Counted from the first letter of the stretch, positions 11,432 to 21,392 are shown. The stretch: DNA of 64,000 nucleotides from Bradyrhizobium semiaridum (GCF_020329505.1 NZ_JAGKJJ010000022.1:43614-107613), one strand, 5' to 3'. The notes: generated by a model not told the origin, from the letters alone. Program-made: numbers and translations.

Positions 11432-11483
11432 TTGCTGTCCCTAACGGACATGGCATAATTCGCACATTCGTTCAATAGGCGAA
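11432..11483 (+). promoter_or_regulatory. candidate promoter and IclR operator of the Rieske oxygenase gene
   Basis: A -35-like TTGCTG (11432-11437) and a -10-like CATAAT (11454-11459) are 16 bp apart. Just downstream, TTCG at 11467-11470 and CGAA at 11480-11483 form an inverted pair in the position expected for a regulator overlapping the start of transcription. Binding by the IclR protein is inference. Confidence 0.45.
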
Positions 11484-11508
11484 CAAATCCAAATCAGGAG
11501 ACGCCGCC

Positions 11509-12867
11509 ATGATGAGCCAGGAAGCGAACGATCTGATCACCCGCACCGGGGCTAAGGACCCCTGCGGCAAGCTGATGCGGAGTTACTGGCAGCCGGCGGC
11601 GCTGGTCGACGAGCTGGACGGCCCGCGCCCGGTGCGGCCCGTCAAACTGCTCGGCGAAAACCTGGTGCTGTTTCGCAGCGGGGACGGCCGTTACGGGCTG
11701 ATCGATCGGCACTGCGCGCATCGCGGCGCCGACCTCGCCTTCGGCCGGCTGGAGAATGGCGGGCTGCGCTGCGCCTTCCATGGCTGGCTATTCGACGCCA
11801 ACGGCCAGTGCATCGAGACGCCGGCCGAGCCAGCCGGATCGCAGCTTTGCAAGGGCATCCGCCAGCGCTCCTATTCGGTGGTCGAGAAGAGCGGCATCCT
11901 CTGGGCGTGGCTCGGCGAAGGCGAACCGCCGGCGTTTCCGGAGCTCGACTGCTTCGTCGCGCCCGGCAGCCATACGTTCGCGTTCAAGGGTCACATGAAC
12001 TGCAACTGGCTGCAGGCGCTCGAGGTCGGCATCGATCCGGCGCATGCGTCCTATCTGCATCGTTTCTTCGAGGACGAGGACACCTCGGCGGCCTACGGCA
12101 AGCAGTTCCGCGGCGCCTCGGCCGGCAGCGACATGCCGATGACGAAAATCCTGCGCGAATACGATCGTCCGATCATCAATGTCGAGCACACTGAATATGG
12201 CCTGCGCCTGATCGCGCTGCGCGAGCTCGACGCCGAGCGCACCCATGTACGCGTCACCAATCAGCTGTTCCCGCACGGCTTCGTGATTCCGATGTCGACG
12301 GAGATGACGATCACGCAGTGGCACGTGCCGGTCGATGACGAGAACTGCTACTGGTACGCGATCTTCACCAGCTACACCAATCCAGTCGACAAGAAGAAGA
12401 TGCGGGACCAGCGGCTCGAGCTCTATACGCTGCCGGACTACAAATCGCGCAAGAACAAGAGCAACGATTACGGCTTCGATCCGCATGAGCAGGCGACCGA
12501 GACCTACACCGGCATGGGAAGCGACATCAACGTCCACGACCAGTGGGCGGTGGAATCGATGGGCGCGATCCAGGACCGCACCAACGAGCATCTCGGCCAG
12601 AGCGACAAGGCGATCGTGCAGTATCGCCGCCTGCTGCGGCAGGAGATCGAGAAGGTCGCCGGCGGCGAGAAGCCGATGCTGTTCCTCGACGAGGCCTCCG
12701 CGCGCAGCATCCAAGGCCCGGCGACGATGGACGGTATCGGGCCGACCCAGGGCTGGGAGCTCTACTGGATGGAAGTCGACGTCAAGCGCCGCCGCGGCGC
12801 GCCATGGGCCGCCCCCGTGCCGCGCGAGATCGCAGGCAAGGTGCAGCATCTGACGGCGGCTGAGTGA
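11509..12867 (+). CDS. Rieske non-haem iron aromatic ring-hydroxylating oxygenase
   Basis: A 452-residue oxygenase. The Rieske 2Fe-2S ligands are Cys69, His71, Cys88 and His91 (CAHRGADLAF and CAFHGW). The mononuclear iron histidines are His179 and His184, with Asp176 as the likely bridging residue (GIDPAHASYLH). Overall it resembles the single-component-oxygenase group of phthalate 4,5-dioxygenase rather than the alpha/beta dioxygenases. No ferredoxin or reductase gene is beside it. AGGAG lies 8 bp before the start. The next gene on the same strand is a glutamine-synthetase-like ligase. The substrate is unknown. Confidence 0.9.
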   Translation: MMSQEANDLITRTGAKDPCGKLMRSYWQPAALVDELDGPRPVRPVKLLGENLVLFRSGDGRYGLIDRHCAHRGADLAFGRLENGGLRCAFHGWLFDANGQCIETPAEPAGSQLCKGIRQRSYSVVEKSGILWAWLGEGEPPAFPELDCFVAPGSHTFAFKGHMNCNWLQALEVGIDPAHASYLHRFFEDEDTSAAYGKQFRGASAGSDMPMTKILREYDRPIINVEHTEYGLRLIALRELDAERTHVRVTNQLFPHGFVIPMSTEMTITQWHVPVDDENCYWYAIFTSYTNPVDKKKMRDQRLELYTLPDYKSRKNKSNDYGFDPHEQATETYTGMGSDINVHDQWAVESMGAIQDRTNEHLGQSDKAIVQYRRLLRQEIEKVAGGEKPMLFLDEASARSIQGPATMDGIGPTQGWELYWMEVDVKRRRGAPWAAPVPREIAGKVQHLTAAE

Positions 12868-12894
12868 TGTCGGCTCCAGCCCCGCGGCAGGGCT

Positions 12895-13038
12895 CCCTTC
12901 GCCTCTCCCCGCCTGTGGGGAGAGGTCGGATCGCGTCAGCGATCCGGGTGAGGGGGTACAGGCCCATCGATACGTCCCACTCGCGGAGAGAGCCCCTCAC
13001 CCCGACCCTCTCCCCGCAAGAGCGGGGCGAGGGAGAAG
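12895..13038. repeat. palindromic repeat, family 5 (CTCTCCCCGC type)
   Basis: Opens with CTCTCCCCGCCTGTGGGGAG, ends with CTCTCCCCGCAAGAGCGGGG, and has GCGATCCGGGTGAGGGGG and CCCCTCACCC in between. It fills the 184-bp gap between the Rieske and glutamine-synthetase-like genes. Confidence 0.85.
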
Positions 13039-13051
13039 AAGGAGCCATGCC

Positions 13052-14488
13052 GTGAGTTTCGTCGAGCGTCATGGGCTTTGGTCGGACGAGCAGAAGGACG
13101 CAGCCGCGCGCCTGCGCCGCATCGTCGAAGAGCAGAACCTCGAAGTCGTCAGGCTGTCGTTCCCGGACCAGCACGGCATCCTGCGCGGCAAGACGCTGAT
13201 CGCGTCCGAGGCGGTGCGCGCGCTCGAGGGCGGCTGCTCGATCACGACGACGATGCTGGCCAAGGACACCTCGCACAAGACGGTGTTTCCGGTGTTCACT
13301 GCCGGCGGTGGGTTCGGCATGAAGGAGATGGAGGGCGCCGCCGACGTGCTGATGGTCGCCGACCCCACCACGTTCCGCGTACTGCCCTGGGCGCACAACA
13401 CCGGCTGGGTGCTCTGCGACCTTTATTTCAGCGACGGCCGGCCGGTGCCGTTCGCAACGCGCAACCTTTATCGCAGGGTGCTCGATCAACTCGGCAGCCG
13501 CGGCTACGACTTCGTCGCCGGGCTCGAGGTCGAATTCCATCTGTTCGAGCTCGACAACGCGCACATGGCGCCGGAGGATGCCGGCCAGCCGGGACGGCCG
13601 CCGTCGGTGAGCCTGCTATCGCAAGGCTACCAATACCTCACCGAGCAGCGCTACGATTTGATGGAGCCGGCGCTGGAGATCATCCGCCGCGACATCATCG
13701 CGCTCGGCCTGCCATTGCGCTCGGTCGAGGTCGAGTTCGGCCCGAGCCAGTGCGAGTTCACCTTTGCGCCGACCACAGGCCTCGCACCGGCCGACACGAT
13801 GGTGCTGTTTCGCTCCGCGGTGAAGCAGATCGCGCGCCGCCACGGCTATCACGCCACGTTCATGTGCCGGCCGAAGCTGCCGAACGTGTTCGCCAGCGGC
13901 TGGCACCTGCATCAATCGCTGGTGTCGCGCGCGAACGGCGAGAACGTCTTCATGGCCGAGGAAGGCGGCGAACCCTTGAGCGCGCTCGGCCGCGCCTGGC
14001 TTGCCGGCCTGATCGAGCACGCGCGCGCTTCGACCGTGTTCACCACGCCGACCATCAACGGCTACAAGCGCTACCGCTCCTATTCGCTGGCGCCGGATCG
14101 CGCGATCTGGGGCCGCGACAACCGCGGCGTGATGATCCGCGTGCTCGGGGCTGCCGGCGATCCGGCGACGCGGCTGGAGAACCGGATCGGCGAACCGGCC
14201 GCCAATCCCTATCTCTACATGGCCTCGCAGATCCTCTCCGGCCTCGACGGCGTCGACCGCACGCTCGATCCCGGCCCGTCGGCCGACACGCCCTACGAGA
14301 CCAAGGCCGCGCTGCTGCCGAAGTCGCTGCGCGAAGCCGTGTTCGCGCTCAACGACGACCCGTTCTTCCGCGAAGCGCTGGGGCCAGAGTTCGTGGACTA
14401 CTATGTCTTCATCAAGAACGCGGAGATCGAGCGCTTCCAGGCCGAAGTGTCGGACTGGGAGCACCGCGAATATTTCGAGATGTTTTGA
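13052..14488 (+). CDS. glutamine-synthetase-family ligase (candidate gamma-glutamyl-amide synthetase)
   Basis: A 478-residue member of the glutamine synthetase superfamily. Visible features are the beta-Grasp start RLSFPDQHGILRGK, the metal/nucleotide segments GLEVEFHLFE and VEVEFGPSQCEFTF, the GWHLHQSL ATP-binding loop and the C-terminal RLENRIGEPAANPYLY segment. It is not a housekeeping GlnA, and no adenylylation tyrosine loop is recognisable. Relatives include aniline gamma-glutamylation enzymes (AtdA1/TdnQ type) and PuuA-like ligases. Following a Rieske oxygenase, it may glutamylate an amine so that the oxygenase can attack it, as in aniline degradation. That link is inference. Confidence 0.82.
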   Translation: MSFVERHGLWSDEQKDAAARLRRIVEEQNLEVVRLSFPDQHGILRGKTLIASEAVRALEGGCSITTTMLAKDTSHKTVFPVFTAGGGFGMKEMEGAADVLMVADPTTFRVLPWAHNTGWVLCDLYFSDGRPVPFATRNLYRRVLDQLGSRGYDFVAGLEVEFHLFELDNAHMAPEDAGQPGRPPSVSLLSQGYQYLTEQRYDLMEPALEIIRRDIIALGLPLRSVEVEFGPSQCEFTFAPTTGLAPADTMVLFRSAVKQIARRHGYHATFMCRPKLPNVFASGWHLHQSLVSRANGENVFMAEEGGEPLSALGRAWLAGLIEHARASTVFTTPTINGYKRYRSYSLAPDRAIWGRDNRGVMIRVLGAAGDPATRLENRIGEPAANPYLYMASQILSGLDGVDRTLDPGPSADTPYETKAALLPKSLREAVFALNDDPFFREALGPEFVDYYVFIKNAEIERFQAEVSDWEHREYFEMF

Positions 14489-14494
14489 GCTTCT

Positions 14495-14617
14495 CGTCGT
14501 CCCGGCGAAGACCGGGACCCATAACCACCGAAGGTGATGGTTACGCGGCGCTGGGGCTACAGCGTTCTCCAACAATCCAACCTGTGGTTACGGGTCCCTG
14601 CTTTCGCAGGGACGACG
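14495..14617. repeat. palindromic repeat, family 3, empty copy
   Basis: The left end CGTCGTCCCGGCGAAGACC is followed by GGGACCCATAACCACC. The right end is TGTGGTTACGGGTCCCTGC followed by TTTCGCAGGGACGACG. These ends match, base for base in most positions, the two ends that flank the GIY-YIG gene at 60569-60972. The core has no ORF. Confidence 0.85.
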
Positions 14618-14641
14618 CCGGATATGTTGCGCTGTTAAGCC

Positions 14642-14750
14642 CGTCATCCTGAGGTGCGAGCCATTGCGAGCCTCGAAGGATGCACGGCCACCAGCCGGGC
14701 CGACTCATCCTTCGAGGCTCGCCGAAGAGGCTCGCACCTCAGGATGACGG
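14642..14750. repeat. palindromic repeat, family 4 (CGTCATCCTGAGG type)
   Basis: Begins CGTCATCCTGAGGTGCGAGC and ends with the complement GCTCGCACCTCAGGATGACG, with CTCGAAGGATG arms and a GGCCACCAGCCGGGCC centre. It is back to back with the family 3 copy between the convergent glutamine-synthetase-like and livF genes. A second copy is at 51829-51940. Confidence 0.85.
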
Positions 14751-14770
14751 GGATAGACTTCGCCTTAATC

Positions 14771-15491
14771 TCAAATCCCCAGATACCGGTGCTGCAGATC
14801 CGGCTCGGCGACCAGCTGCTCGCTGGTGCCGCTCCACACCGTCTTGCCGCGCTCGATGATGTAGTGGCGGTCGGCGATGCGGGCGAGGTTTCCGACGTTC
14901 TTGTCGATCACCAGCACCGACTGACCGCGGCCCTTGAGCATCGACAGGCAGCTCCAGATCTCGTCGCGGATCAGCGGCGCGAGGCCTTCGGTGGCCTCGT
15001 CGAGGATCAGCAGCTTCGGATTGGTCATCAGCGCGCGGCCGATCGCCAGCATCTGCTGCTCGCCGCCGGACAGCGTGACGCCCATGTTGCTCGTGCGCTC
15101 GGCGAGCCGCGGAAACAGGGCGTGGATCTTCTCGATCGTCCATGGATCGGATACACCGAGCCGATTGCCCGAGGCGGCGATAAGGTTTTCGCGCACGGTG
15201 AGGTTCGGGAAGATCTGCCGCCCCTCGGGCACCAGCCCGATGCCAAGCTTGGCGATCTTGTAGGACGGCAGGCCGCGCACCGCCTCGCCGGCGAAGCGGA
15301 TGGCGCCGGCGCGAGCCGGCGTCAGGCCCATGATCGAGCGGACGGTCGTGGTCTTGCCCATGCCGTTGCGGCCCATCAGCGCGACCATCTCGCCGGCCTT
15401 GATCTGCAGCGACAGGCCGAACAGCACCTGGCTCAGCCCGTAGCAGGTCTCGATCGCGTCGACTTCAAGCAGCGTGTCAGCCGAATTAGCT

Positions 15492-15499
<8 letters not shown>
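14771..15499 (-). CDS. branched-chain-type ABC transporter ATP-binding protein (LivF-like)
   Basis: A 242-residue ABC ATPase of the LivF group. Walker A is GRNGMGKTTT, the signature is LSGGEQQML, and Walker B is LLILDEATEGLAP, the ATEGL variant typical of LivF. It is the last gene of a minus-strand importer operon and its start overlaps the end of the livG-like gene by 8 bp. The position behind a gentisate catabolic module suggests an aromatic-acid importer rather than an amino-acid importer. That is inference. Confidence 0.92.
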
Positions 15500-16251
<752 letters not shown>

Positions 16252-16259
<8 letters not shown>

Positions 16260-17202
16260 GGCTCATCCTCCCGAGCAGGCCCATGATGCCGCCGCGCGCG
16301 AACAGCACGATCAGCAGCAGCAGCGGACCCATGATCAACGCCCAGTATTCGGTGAACTGCGACAGCAGCTCCTCCAGCACCAGGAAGACGATGGCGCCGA
16401 TCACCGGGCCGAACAGCGAGCCCATGCCGCCGAGGATCACCATCACCATGAGGTCGCCGGAGCGGGTCCAGTACATCACGGCCGGGCTGACGAAGTCGGT
16501 GTTGTTGGCGAGCAGCGCACCGGCCAGGCCGCAGATCGTGCCCGCGATGACGAAGCAGACCAGCCGGTAGCGGTTGGCGTGAAAGCCGATCGCCTGCATG
16601 CGCTGCTCGTTGGAGCGGACGCCCTGCACCACCAGGCCGAACCGCGAATTGACGATGCGCCAGATCAGATAGAGGCCGCCGAACAGGCAGGCGAGGCAGA
16701 GATAATAGAACTGGGTGCGGTTGGACAGGTTGATCAGGCCGGCGAAATCGCTGCGCTTGTAGACCGTGAGCCCGTCGTCGCCGCCGTAGCGCGACAGCGC
16801 GGAGGCGATGTAGTAAGCCATCTGCGCGAAGGCCAGCGTGATCATGATGAAGTAGACGCCGCGAGTGCGCAGCGAGAGCGCGCCGACCACGAGGGCAAAC
16901 AGCGCGGAGACGACGAGCGCCACCGGCCACTGGATGAAGCCGGAACCGAAGCCCTCGGCGGCGAGGATGCCGACCGCATAGCCGCCGATGCCGAGATAGG
17001 CGGCATGGCCGAAGCTCATCATGCCGCCATATCCCATGATCAGGTTCAGGCTCGCCGCGGCCAGCGCCAGGATCACGATGCGGGTGAACATCGTGAGAAT
17101 GAAGATGTTGCCGGTGACGGCCGAATAGACCGGCAGCAGCACCAGGGCGGCGCAGACGGCCGCCGCGACGGCGGTGGAGGCGCTGAGCTTGGGCATCTTC
17201 AT
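16252..17202 (-). CDS. branched-chain-type ABC transporter permease (LivM-like)
   Basis: A 316-residue polytopic membrane protein with about ten hydrophobic segments and the LivM signature region LNLIMGYGGMMSFGHAAYLG near residues 53-72. The start at 17202 overlaps the stop of the livH-like gene (ATGA overlap). A longer open frame extends upstream into the livH-like gene but is a shadow. It forms the membrane channel with the LivH-like protein. Confidence 0.92.
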
Positions 17203-18116
17203 CGTTTGGCCGCCGGAAACAGCCCTTCCGGCCGCACGATGAGCACGATCGCCATCAGGAGATAGATCAGCATCGAGGACAGCGCCGGCGCCGCGGTCGA
17301 GGCCGCAGCCCCGCTCAGCACCTTGCGCAGCAGGTCCGGCAGGAAGGCGCGGCCCATCGTGTCGATGATGCCGACGAAGATCGCTGCCATGAACGCGCCG
17401 CGGATCGAGCCGATGCCGCCGATCACGATGATCACGAAGGCCAGGATCAGGATGTTCTCGCCCATGCCGATCTGCACGGTGAGGATCGGCGCCTGCATCA
17501 GCCCGGCAAGGCCGGCGAGCGCGGCCCCTAAGCCGAACACCAAGGTGAACAGCAGCTTGATGTTGATGCCGAGCGCCCCGATCATCTCGCGGTTGGAGGC
17601 GCCGGCGCGGATCAGCATGCCGATGCGGGTGCGCATCACGACGAGATAGAGCAGCGCGGCGACCAGGAGCGCGACGACGATGATCATGAGCCGGTAGGCC
17701 GGGTAGTATACGCCGGGGATGATCTGCACCGGCACGGTCAGCCAGGCCGGCAGCGGCAGCGCGAGGCCGGCCGGGCCCCAGATCAGCCGGACGGCGTCGT
17801 TGAAGAACAGGATCAGGCCGAAGGTTGCCAGCACCTGGTCGAGATGATCGCGGCCGTAGAGATGTCTCAGCGCGACAAATTCCAGCACGATGCCGAGCAG
17901 CAGCGTGGCGCCGAGCGCCATCAGCGCGCCGAGGACGAAGCTGCCGGTCCATCCCACGAAGGTCGCCGCGAAATAGGCGCCCATCATGTAGAGCGAGCCA
18001 TGCGCCAGATTGACGAAATCCATGATGCCGAACACCAGCGTCAGGCCGGCTGCCAGCAGGAACAGCAGGAGCCCGAATTGCAGGCCGTTCAACAGTTGTT
18101 CGACGACGAGATACAT
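17199..18116 (-). CDS. branched-chain-type ABC transporter permease (LivH-like)
   Basis: A 305-residue hydrophobic protein with the LivH signature AAGLTLVFGIMDFVNLAHGS at about residues 22-41 and about eight membrane segments. It is the first gene of the permease/ATPase block. The 223 bp separating it from the upstream binding-protein gene contain a family 5 repeat, but the genes share orientation and probably transcript. Confidence 0.92.
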   Translation of the reverse strand: MYLVVEQLLNGLQFGLLLFLLAAGLTLVFGIMDFVNLAHGSLYMMGAYFAATFVGWTGSFVLGALMALGATLLLGIVLEFVALRHLYGRDHLDQVLATFGLILFFNDAVRLIWGPAGLALPLPAWLTVPVQIIPGVYYPAYRLMIIVVALLVAALLYLVVMRTRIGMLIRAGASNREMIGALGINIKLLFTLVFGLGAALAGLAGLMQAPILTVQIGMGENILILAFVIIVIGGIGSIRGAFMAAIFVGIIDTMGRAFLPDLLRKVLSGAAASTAAPALSSMLIYLLMAIVLIVRPEGLFPAAKR

Positions 18117-18180
18117 CGTGAGGCTATGTCATCCTTAGGCGAAGCAGGGATGGTCGCGCGCCGACGCATTGCACGCTGCG

Positions 18181-18305
18181 CGTTCTCCCTCTCCCCGCTC
18201 TTCGCGGGGAGAGATTGGGGTGAGGGGCTGTTCCGCGACCAGATTCGTGGAGAGTCTCCCTCACCCGATCGCTTCGCGATCGACCTCTCCCCGCAGGCGG
18301 GGCAA
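18181..18305. repeat. palindromic repeat, family 5
   Basis: CTCTCCCCGCTCTTCGCGGG at the left and ACCTCTCCCCGCAGGCGGGG at the right, with TCACCCGATCGCTTCGCGATC between. It lies inside the importer operon, between the binding-protein and livH-like genes, where it may tune mRNA stability. Confidence 0.85.
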
Positions 18306-18339
18306 GTTGACTAAGAAGCAATCGGCGCGCCAAGAAAGC

Positions 18340-19512
18340 TCACTTCATCGGGCACTTGTCGTGGAAGCGGTCCTGGTCGTCCTTGACGATGGTGGCGACC
18401 GTCTTCAGCGAGAGCTGGCCGTCGGCGTCCTTGACCACGTCCTGCAAATAGAAATTCTGGATCGGGATGTGGTTGTTGCCGTATTTGAACGGGCCGCGCA
18501 GCGACTTGAAGTTGGCCTTCTCCATCTCGGCCTTCATCGCGTCCTTCTTGCTGAGGTCGCCCTTGACCGCGACGACGGCGCTGTTGATCAATTGCGCGGC
18601 GTCATAGGCCTGGGCGCCGTAATAGGTCGGGCGCAGATTGGTGTATTTCTTGCGGTAGTCCTCGACGAATTTCTTGTTCTCGGCGTTGGGGAGGTCGTTG
18701 ACCCATTCCTGCGCGCCGGGAATGCCGATCGCATTGTCCTTCTGCAGCGGCAGCGACAATTCGTCGATCGTGAACGCGGTGTACAGCGGGATCTGCTGCT
18801 TGATGCCGGCCTGCGCATACTGGTTGAGGAACTGGACGCCGGCGGCCCCCGGATAGAACACGAAGATCGACTCGGCCTTGGAGTTGCGCGCCTTGGAAAG
18901 CTCGGCGGAGAAGTCGAGCTGGCTCGGCCACACCGTATATTCCTCGCCGACCACCTCGCCCTTGAAGGTGCTCTTGAGGCCCGCGAGCATGTCCTTGCCG
19001 GCGGCATAGTTCGGGCCGATCAAAAACACCGACTTGACGCCCTTCTGGTTCATGTAGAGGCCCATCGCGGCGGGCGTCTGGTCGTTCTGCCAGGAGGTCG
19101 AGAACACGTAGGGTGAGCACAGTTCGCCGGCGAGCTGCGACGGACCGGCGTTGGCCGAGATCAGGAAGGTCTTGCTGTCGACCGCAGTCTTCAGCGAAGC
19201 CAGCAGCACGTTCGACCAGATGTAGCCGACGATGAAATCCACCTTGTCGGACTGCACCAGCTTCTCGGTCTTCTGCTTGCCGACGTCGGGCTTCTGCTGG
19301 TCGTCCTCGTAGATCACCTCGACCGGCTTGCCGCCCATCTTGCGGCCGAGATGGTCGAGCGCGAGCTCGAAGGAATTGCGCATGTCGTTGCCGATAACGG
19401 CAGTCGGGCCGCTGAAGGTCGAGACAAAGCCGATCTTGATGCTGTCAGCCGCCGACGCGGGCTGCGCCAGCGCCAGTGCCATGGCGCCTGCCAGCCAAAA
19501 TGCCTTCTTCAT
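18340..19512 (-). CDS. ABC transporter periplasmic substrate-binding protein (branched-chain/aromatic type)
   Basis: A 390-residue protein with a clear signal peptide (MKKAFWLAGAMALALAQPASA) and the Leu/Ile/Val-binding fold (IKIGFVSTFSGPTAVIGNDM at the mature N-terminus). It follows the gentisate genes and precedes its own permease and ATPases, so a benzoate-like or hydroxybenzoate-like ligand is plausible but unproven. AGGAGG lies at an ideal distance before ATG 19512. The 5' leader contains a stable hairpin at 19542-19569. Confidence 0.92.
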   Translation of the reverse strand: MKKAFWLAGAMALALAQPASAADSIKIGFVSTFSGPTAVIGNDMRNSFELALDHLGRKMGGKPVEVIYEDDQQKPDVGKQKTEKLVQSDKVDFIVGYIWSNVLLASLKTAVDSKTFLISANAGPSQLAGELCSPYVFSTSWQNDQTPAAMGLYMNQKGVKSVFLIGPNYAAGKDMLAGLKSTFKGEVVGEEYTVWPSQLDFSAELSKARNSKAESIFVFYPGAAGVQFLNQYAQAGIKQQIPLYTAFTIDELSLPLQKDNAIGIPGAQEWVNDLPNAENKKFVEDYRKKYTNLRPTYYGAQAYDAAQLINSAVVAVKGDLSKKDAMKAEMEKANFKSLRGPFKYGNNHIPIQNFYLQDVVKDADGQLSLKTVATIVKDDQDRFHDKCPMK

Positions 19513-19541
19513 ATTCACTCCCCTCCTGAACCAAAATTTCC

Positions 19542-19569
19542 CGCCAGGCCCTTGGAAGCCGGCCTGGCG
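19542..19569 (-). other. hairpin in the leader of the binding-protein gene
   Basis: CGCCAGGCC (19542-19550) and GGCCTGGCG (19561-19569) are perfect 9-bp arms with a 10-base loop, about 30 bp before the start codon. It could protect the mRNA or regulate translation. No known riboswitch is recognised. Confidence 0.5.
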
Positions 19570-19685
19570 CCATGCTTGTTCGCGCGGTTCTCGTGATCTG
19601 TTTTGTGCGCGATATCGCAAGTATGCAGCAAGCACGAACCGACGGCGCTGCTTTAGAACCTTCGGCGCATACTCCAGCACCTTGC

Positions 19686-19715
19686 ATCATAATTCGTCTA
19701 ATTCGGCCGTGGCAA
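19686..19715 (-). promoter_or_regulatory. candidate sigma-70 promoter for the ABC importer
   Basis: On the minus strand TTGCCA (19715-19710) and TATGAT (19691-19686) are 18 bp apart. They lie about 175 bp before the binding-protein gene, in a 275-bp gap that otherwise holds only the leader hairpin. Confidence 0.4.
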
Positions 19716-19787
19716 GAAATATAATGCCGGTTGCGGGGGCAACGATTGTCGCAGGTGCCACGCCTCCCGCGCCTGCGCCGACCGCCA

Positions 19788-20456
19788 TCACGGCACGAGA
19801 CGCGGCTGCGATTCCACCGGCTGGGCATCGCCGCGGCGCTGCCATTCGGCCCAGCTCGGCCGGTCCATCTGAAACAGATCGGTGCAGCGGGCGTACCAGC
19901 CGCTGCCATGCATGCGGCCGATCAACTGCAGGGCTGGCGTGTCGATGTGGCAGCGCTCGCGATCCTGCACCACCGAATCGTCAACATGGGCGCTAACGAT
20001 GCGGCCGATGACAGCGGTCTGCCGGGGCCCCGTGACCATCGACGATAGCACACGGCACTCGAACGACACCGGCGACTGCTCGATGCGCGGCGGCCGCACC
20101 TTGTGGGAGGCAGCCGCAGTGAGGCCGGCGAGCGCCAGCTCGTCGATCTCGGGCGGAGCATCGATGCAGGTGACATTCATCGCCGCGGCGTTGGCCTCGG
20201 ACACCAGGTTCACCACGAACTCGCCGGTTGCCAGAATATTCGTCGCGGTGTCCTTGAAACGTCCCGGCCCGGCGAGCAGCCCGATCGCCAGCGTCGGCGG
20301 CTCGTGACCCAGCACGTTGAAGAAGCTGTAGGGCGCCGCATTGACGACGCCGTCTTCGGACAGCGTCGTCACCCAGGCGATCGGCCGCGGCGTCACGGTG
20401 GCGGTGAGGATCTTGTAGCGGCTCGCGGCTTCCAGGGTCTCCATGTCGAACAGCAT
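19788..20456 (-). CDS. flavin reductase family protein (FMN-binding split barrel)
   Basis: A 222-residue protein of the flavin-reductase-like group, with RPIAWVTTLSEDGVVNAAPYSFFN near residues 22-45 and FVVNLVSE at about 80-87. Such proteins bind FMN and supply reduced flavin to monooxygenases or act as small oxidoreductases. It follows the FAH-family hydrolase by 11 bp and should be in the gentisate operon, although no flavin-dependent monooxygenase gene is adjacent. I chose the ATG at 20456; the frame upstream only overlaps the hydrolase gene. Confidence 0.83.
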   Translation of the reverse strand: MLFDMETLEAASRYKILTATVTPRPIAWVTTLSEDGVVNAAPYSFFNVLGHEPPTLAIGLLAGPGRFKDTATNILATGEFVVNLVSEANAAAMNVTCIDAPPEIDELALAGLTAAASHKVRPPRIEQSPVSFECRVLSSMVTGPRQTAVIGRIVSAHVDDSVVQDRERCHIDTPALQLIGRMHGSGWYARCTDLFQMDRPSWAEWQRRGDAQPVESQPRLVP

Positions 20457-20467
20457 GTTGCACCCGC

Positions 20468-21379
20468 TCAGACCGCGACCACCGGATGACGCAGCCGGCC
20501 GATGCCGGCGACGCCGGCCTCGACCACATCGCCGGGCCACAGCCATTCCTGCGGCGAGCGCCCAGCACCGACGCCATCCGGCGTGCCGGTCGCGATGATG
20601 TCGCCCGGCTCCAGCGTGATGGCGGCGGAGATGTCTGAGATCAGATGCGGCACCTTGAACAGCATGTGGCGGGTATTGGAGCGCTGCTTCTCGACGCCGT
20701 TCACGGTGAGCCAGAGATCGAGCGCGTGCGGATCCGATATCTCGTCCGCGGTCACGATGCAGGGCCCGAACGGCGCATAGGTGTCCTGCCCCTTGGAGTA
20801 GATCCACTGGCCGGCGCGGCGGTTGTCGCGGGCGCTGACGTCGATCAGCACGCTGTAGCCGAACACGAAGCCGAGCGCGTCGGCCTCCGCGACGCGGCGC
20901 GCAGTGCGGCCCATCACCACGGCGAGCTCGACTTCCCAATCGAGCTGCTGCGTGATCGCCTTGTTGTGCTCGATCGCCTCATCGGGACCGATCACGGAGG
21001 TCGGGGGCTTCGAGAAGATCACCGGCTGCTTCGGCAATTCCTTCGCGGTGTCGAGCGCGCGCGAGGATTCCGCGACGTGCTCGACATAGTTCAGCCCGAT
21101 GCCGAAGATGTTTTTCCGCGGCCGCGGGATCGGCGCCAGTAGCCGTGCGTTCACCAGGGGCAGCGCTGATCCCACCGGCCACTTGCCGGCGTGTTCGGCA
21201 AGCAGCGTCTTCAGCGCCCTCCACGCGACAGGTCCGAGATCGATCAGATCGAGCATCGCGGCCGGCAGCGGCAGGTCGGCATGCGCGCCGAGACGTTCGA
21301 CGTCGACGACGAGATCGTCGACGACGGCACCGAGACGTGCGGCGGCCTCGACATCGGCGCGATAGGTCACAAGACGCAT
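20468..21379 (-). CDS. fumarylacetoacetate-hydrolase-family protein (likely fumarylpyruvate/maleylpyruvate hydrolase)
   Basis: A 303-residue FAH-fold enzyme with the N-terminal MRLVTYR, IFGIGLNYVEH, the metal-binding DWEVELAVVMGR and the C-terminal GDIIATGTPDGVG. It lies 13 bp downstream of gentisate 1,2-dioxygenase, which points to cleavage of the ring-opened product (maleylpyruvate or fumarylpyruvate) into pyruvate plus maleate or fumarate. No maleylpyruvate isomerase gene is adjacent, so it may act directly on maleylpyruvate. The start at 21379 gives the normal family N-terminus. Confidence 0.85.
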   Translation of the reverse strand: MRLVTYRADVEAAARLGAVVDDLVVDVERLGAHADLPLPAAMLDLIDLGPVAWRALKTLLAEHAGKWPVGSALPLVNARLLAPIPRPRKNIFGIGLNYVEHVAESSRALDTAKELPKQPVIFSKPPTSVIGPDEAIEHNKAITQQLDWEVELAVVMGRTARRVAEADALGFVFGYSVLIDVSARDNRRAGQWIYSKGQDTYAPFGPCIVTADEISDPHALDLWLTVNGVEKQRSNTRHMLFKVPHLISDISAAITLEPGDIIATGTPDGVGAGRSPQEWLWPGDVVEAGVAGIGRLRHPVVAV

Positions 21380-21392
21380 TTGGTTGCTTTCC

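Noticed and set aside
12782..13564. 260-codon minus-strand frame across the repeat before the glutamine-synthetase-like gene
   Set aside because: It is made of antisense coding sequence plus repeat-derived residues of the type seen whenever family 5 elements are translated. Not a gene.
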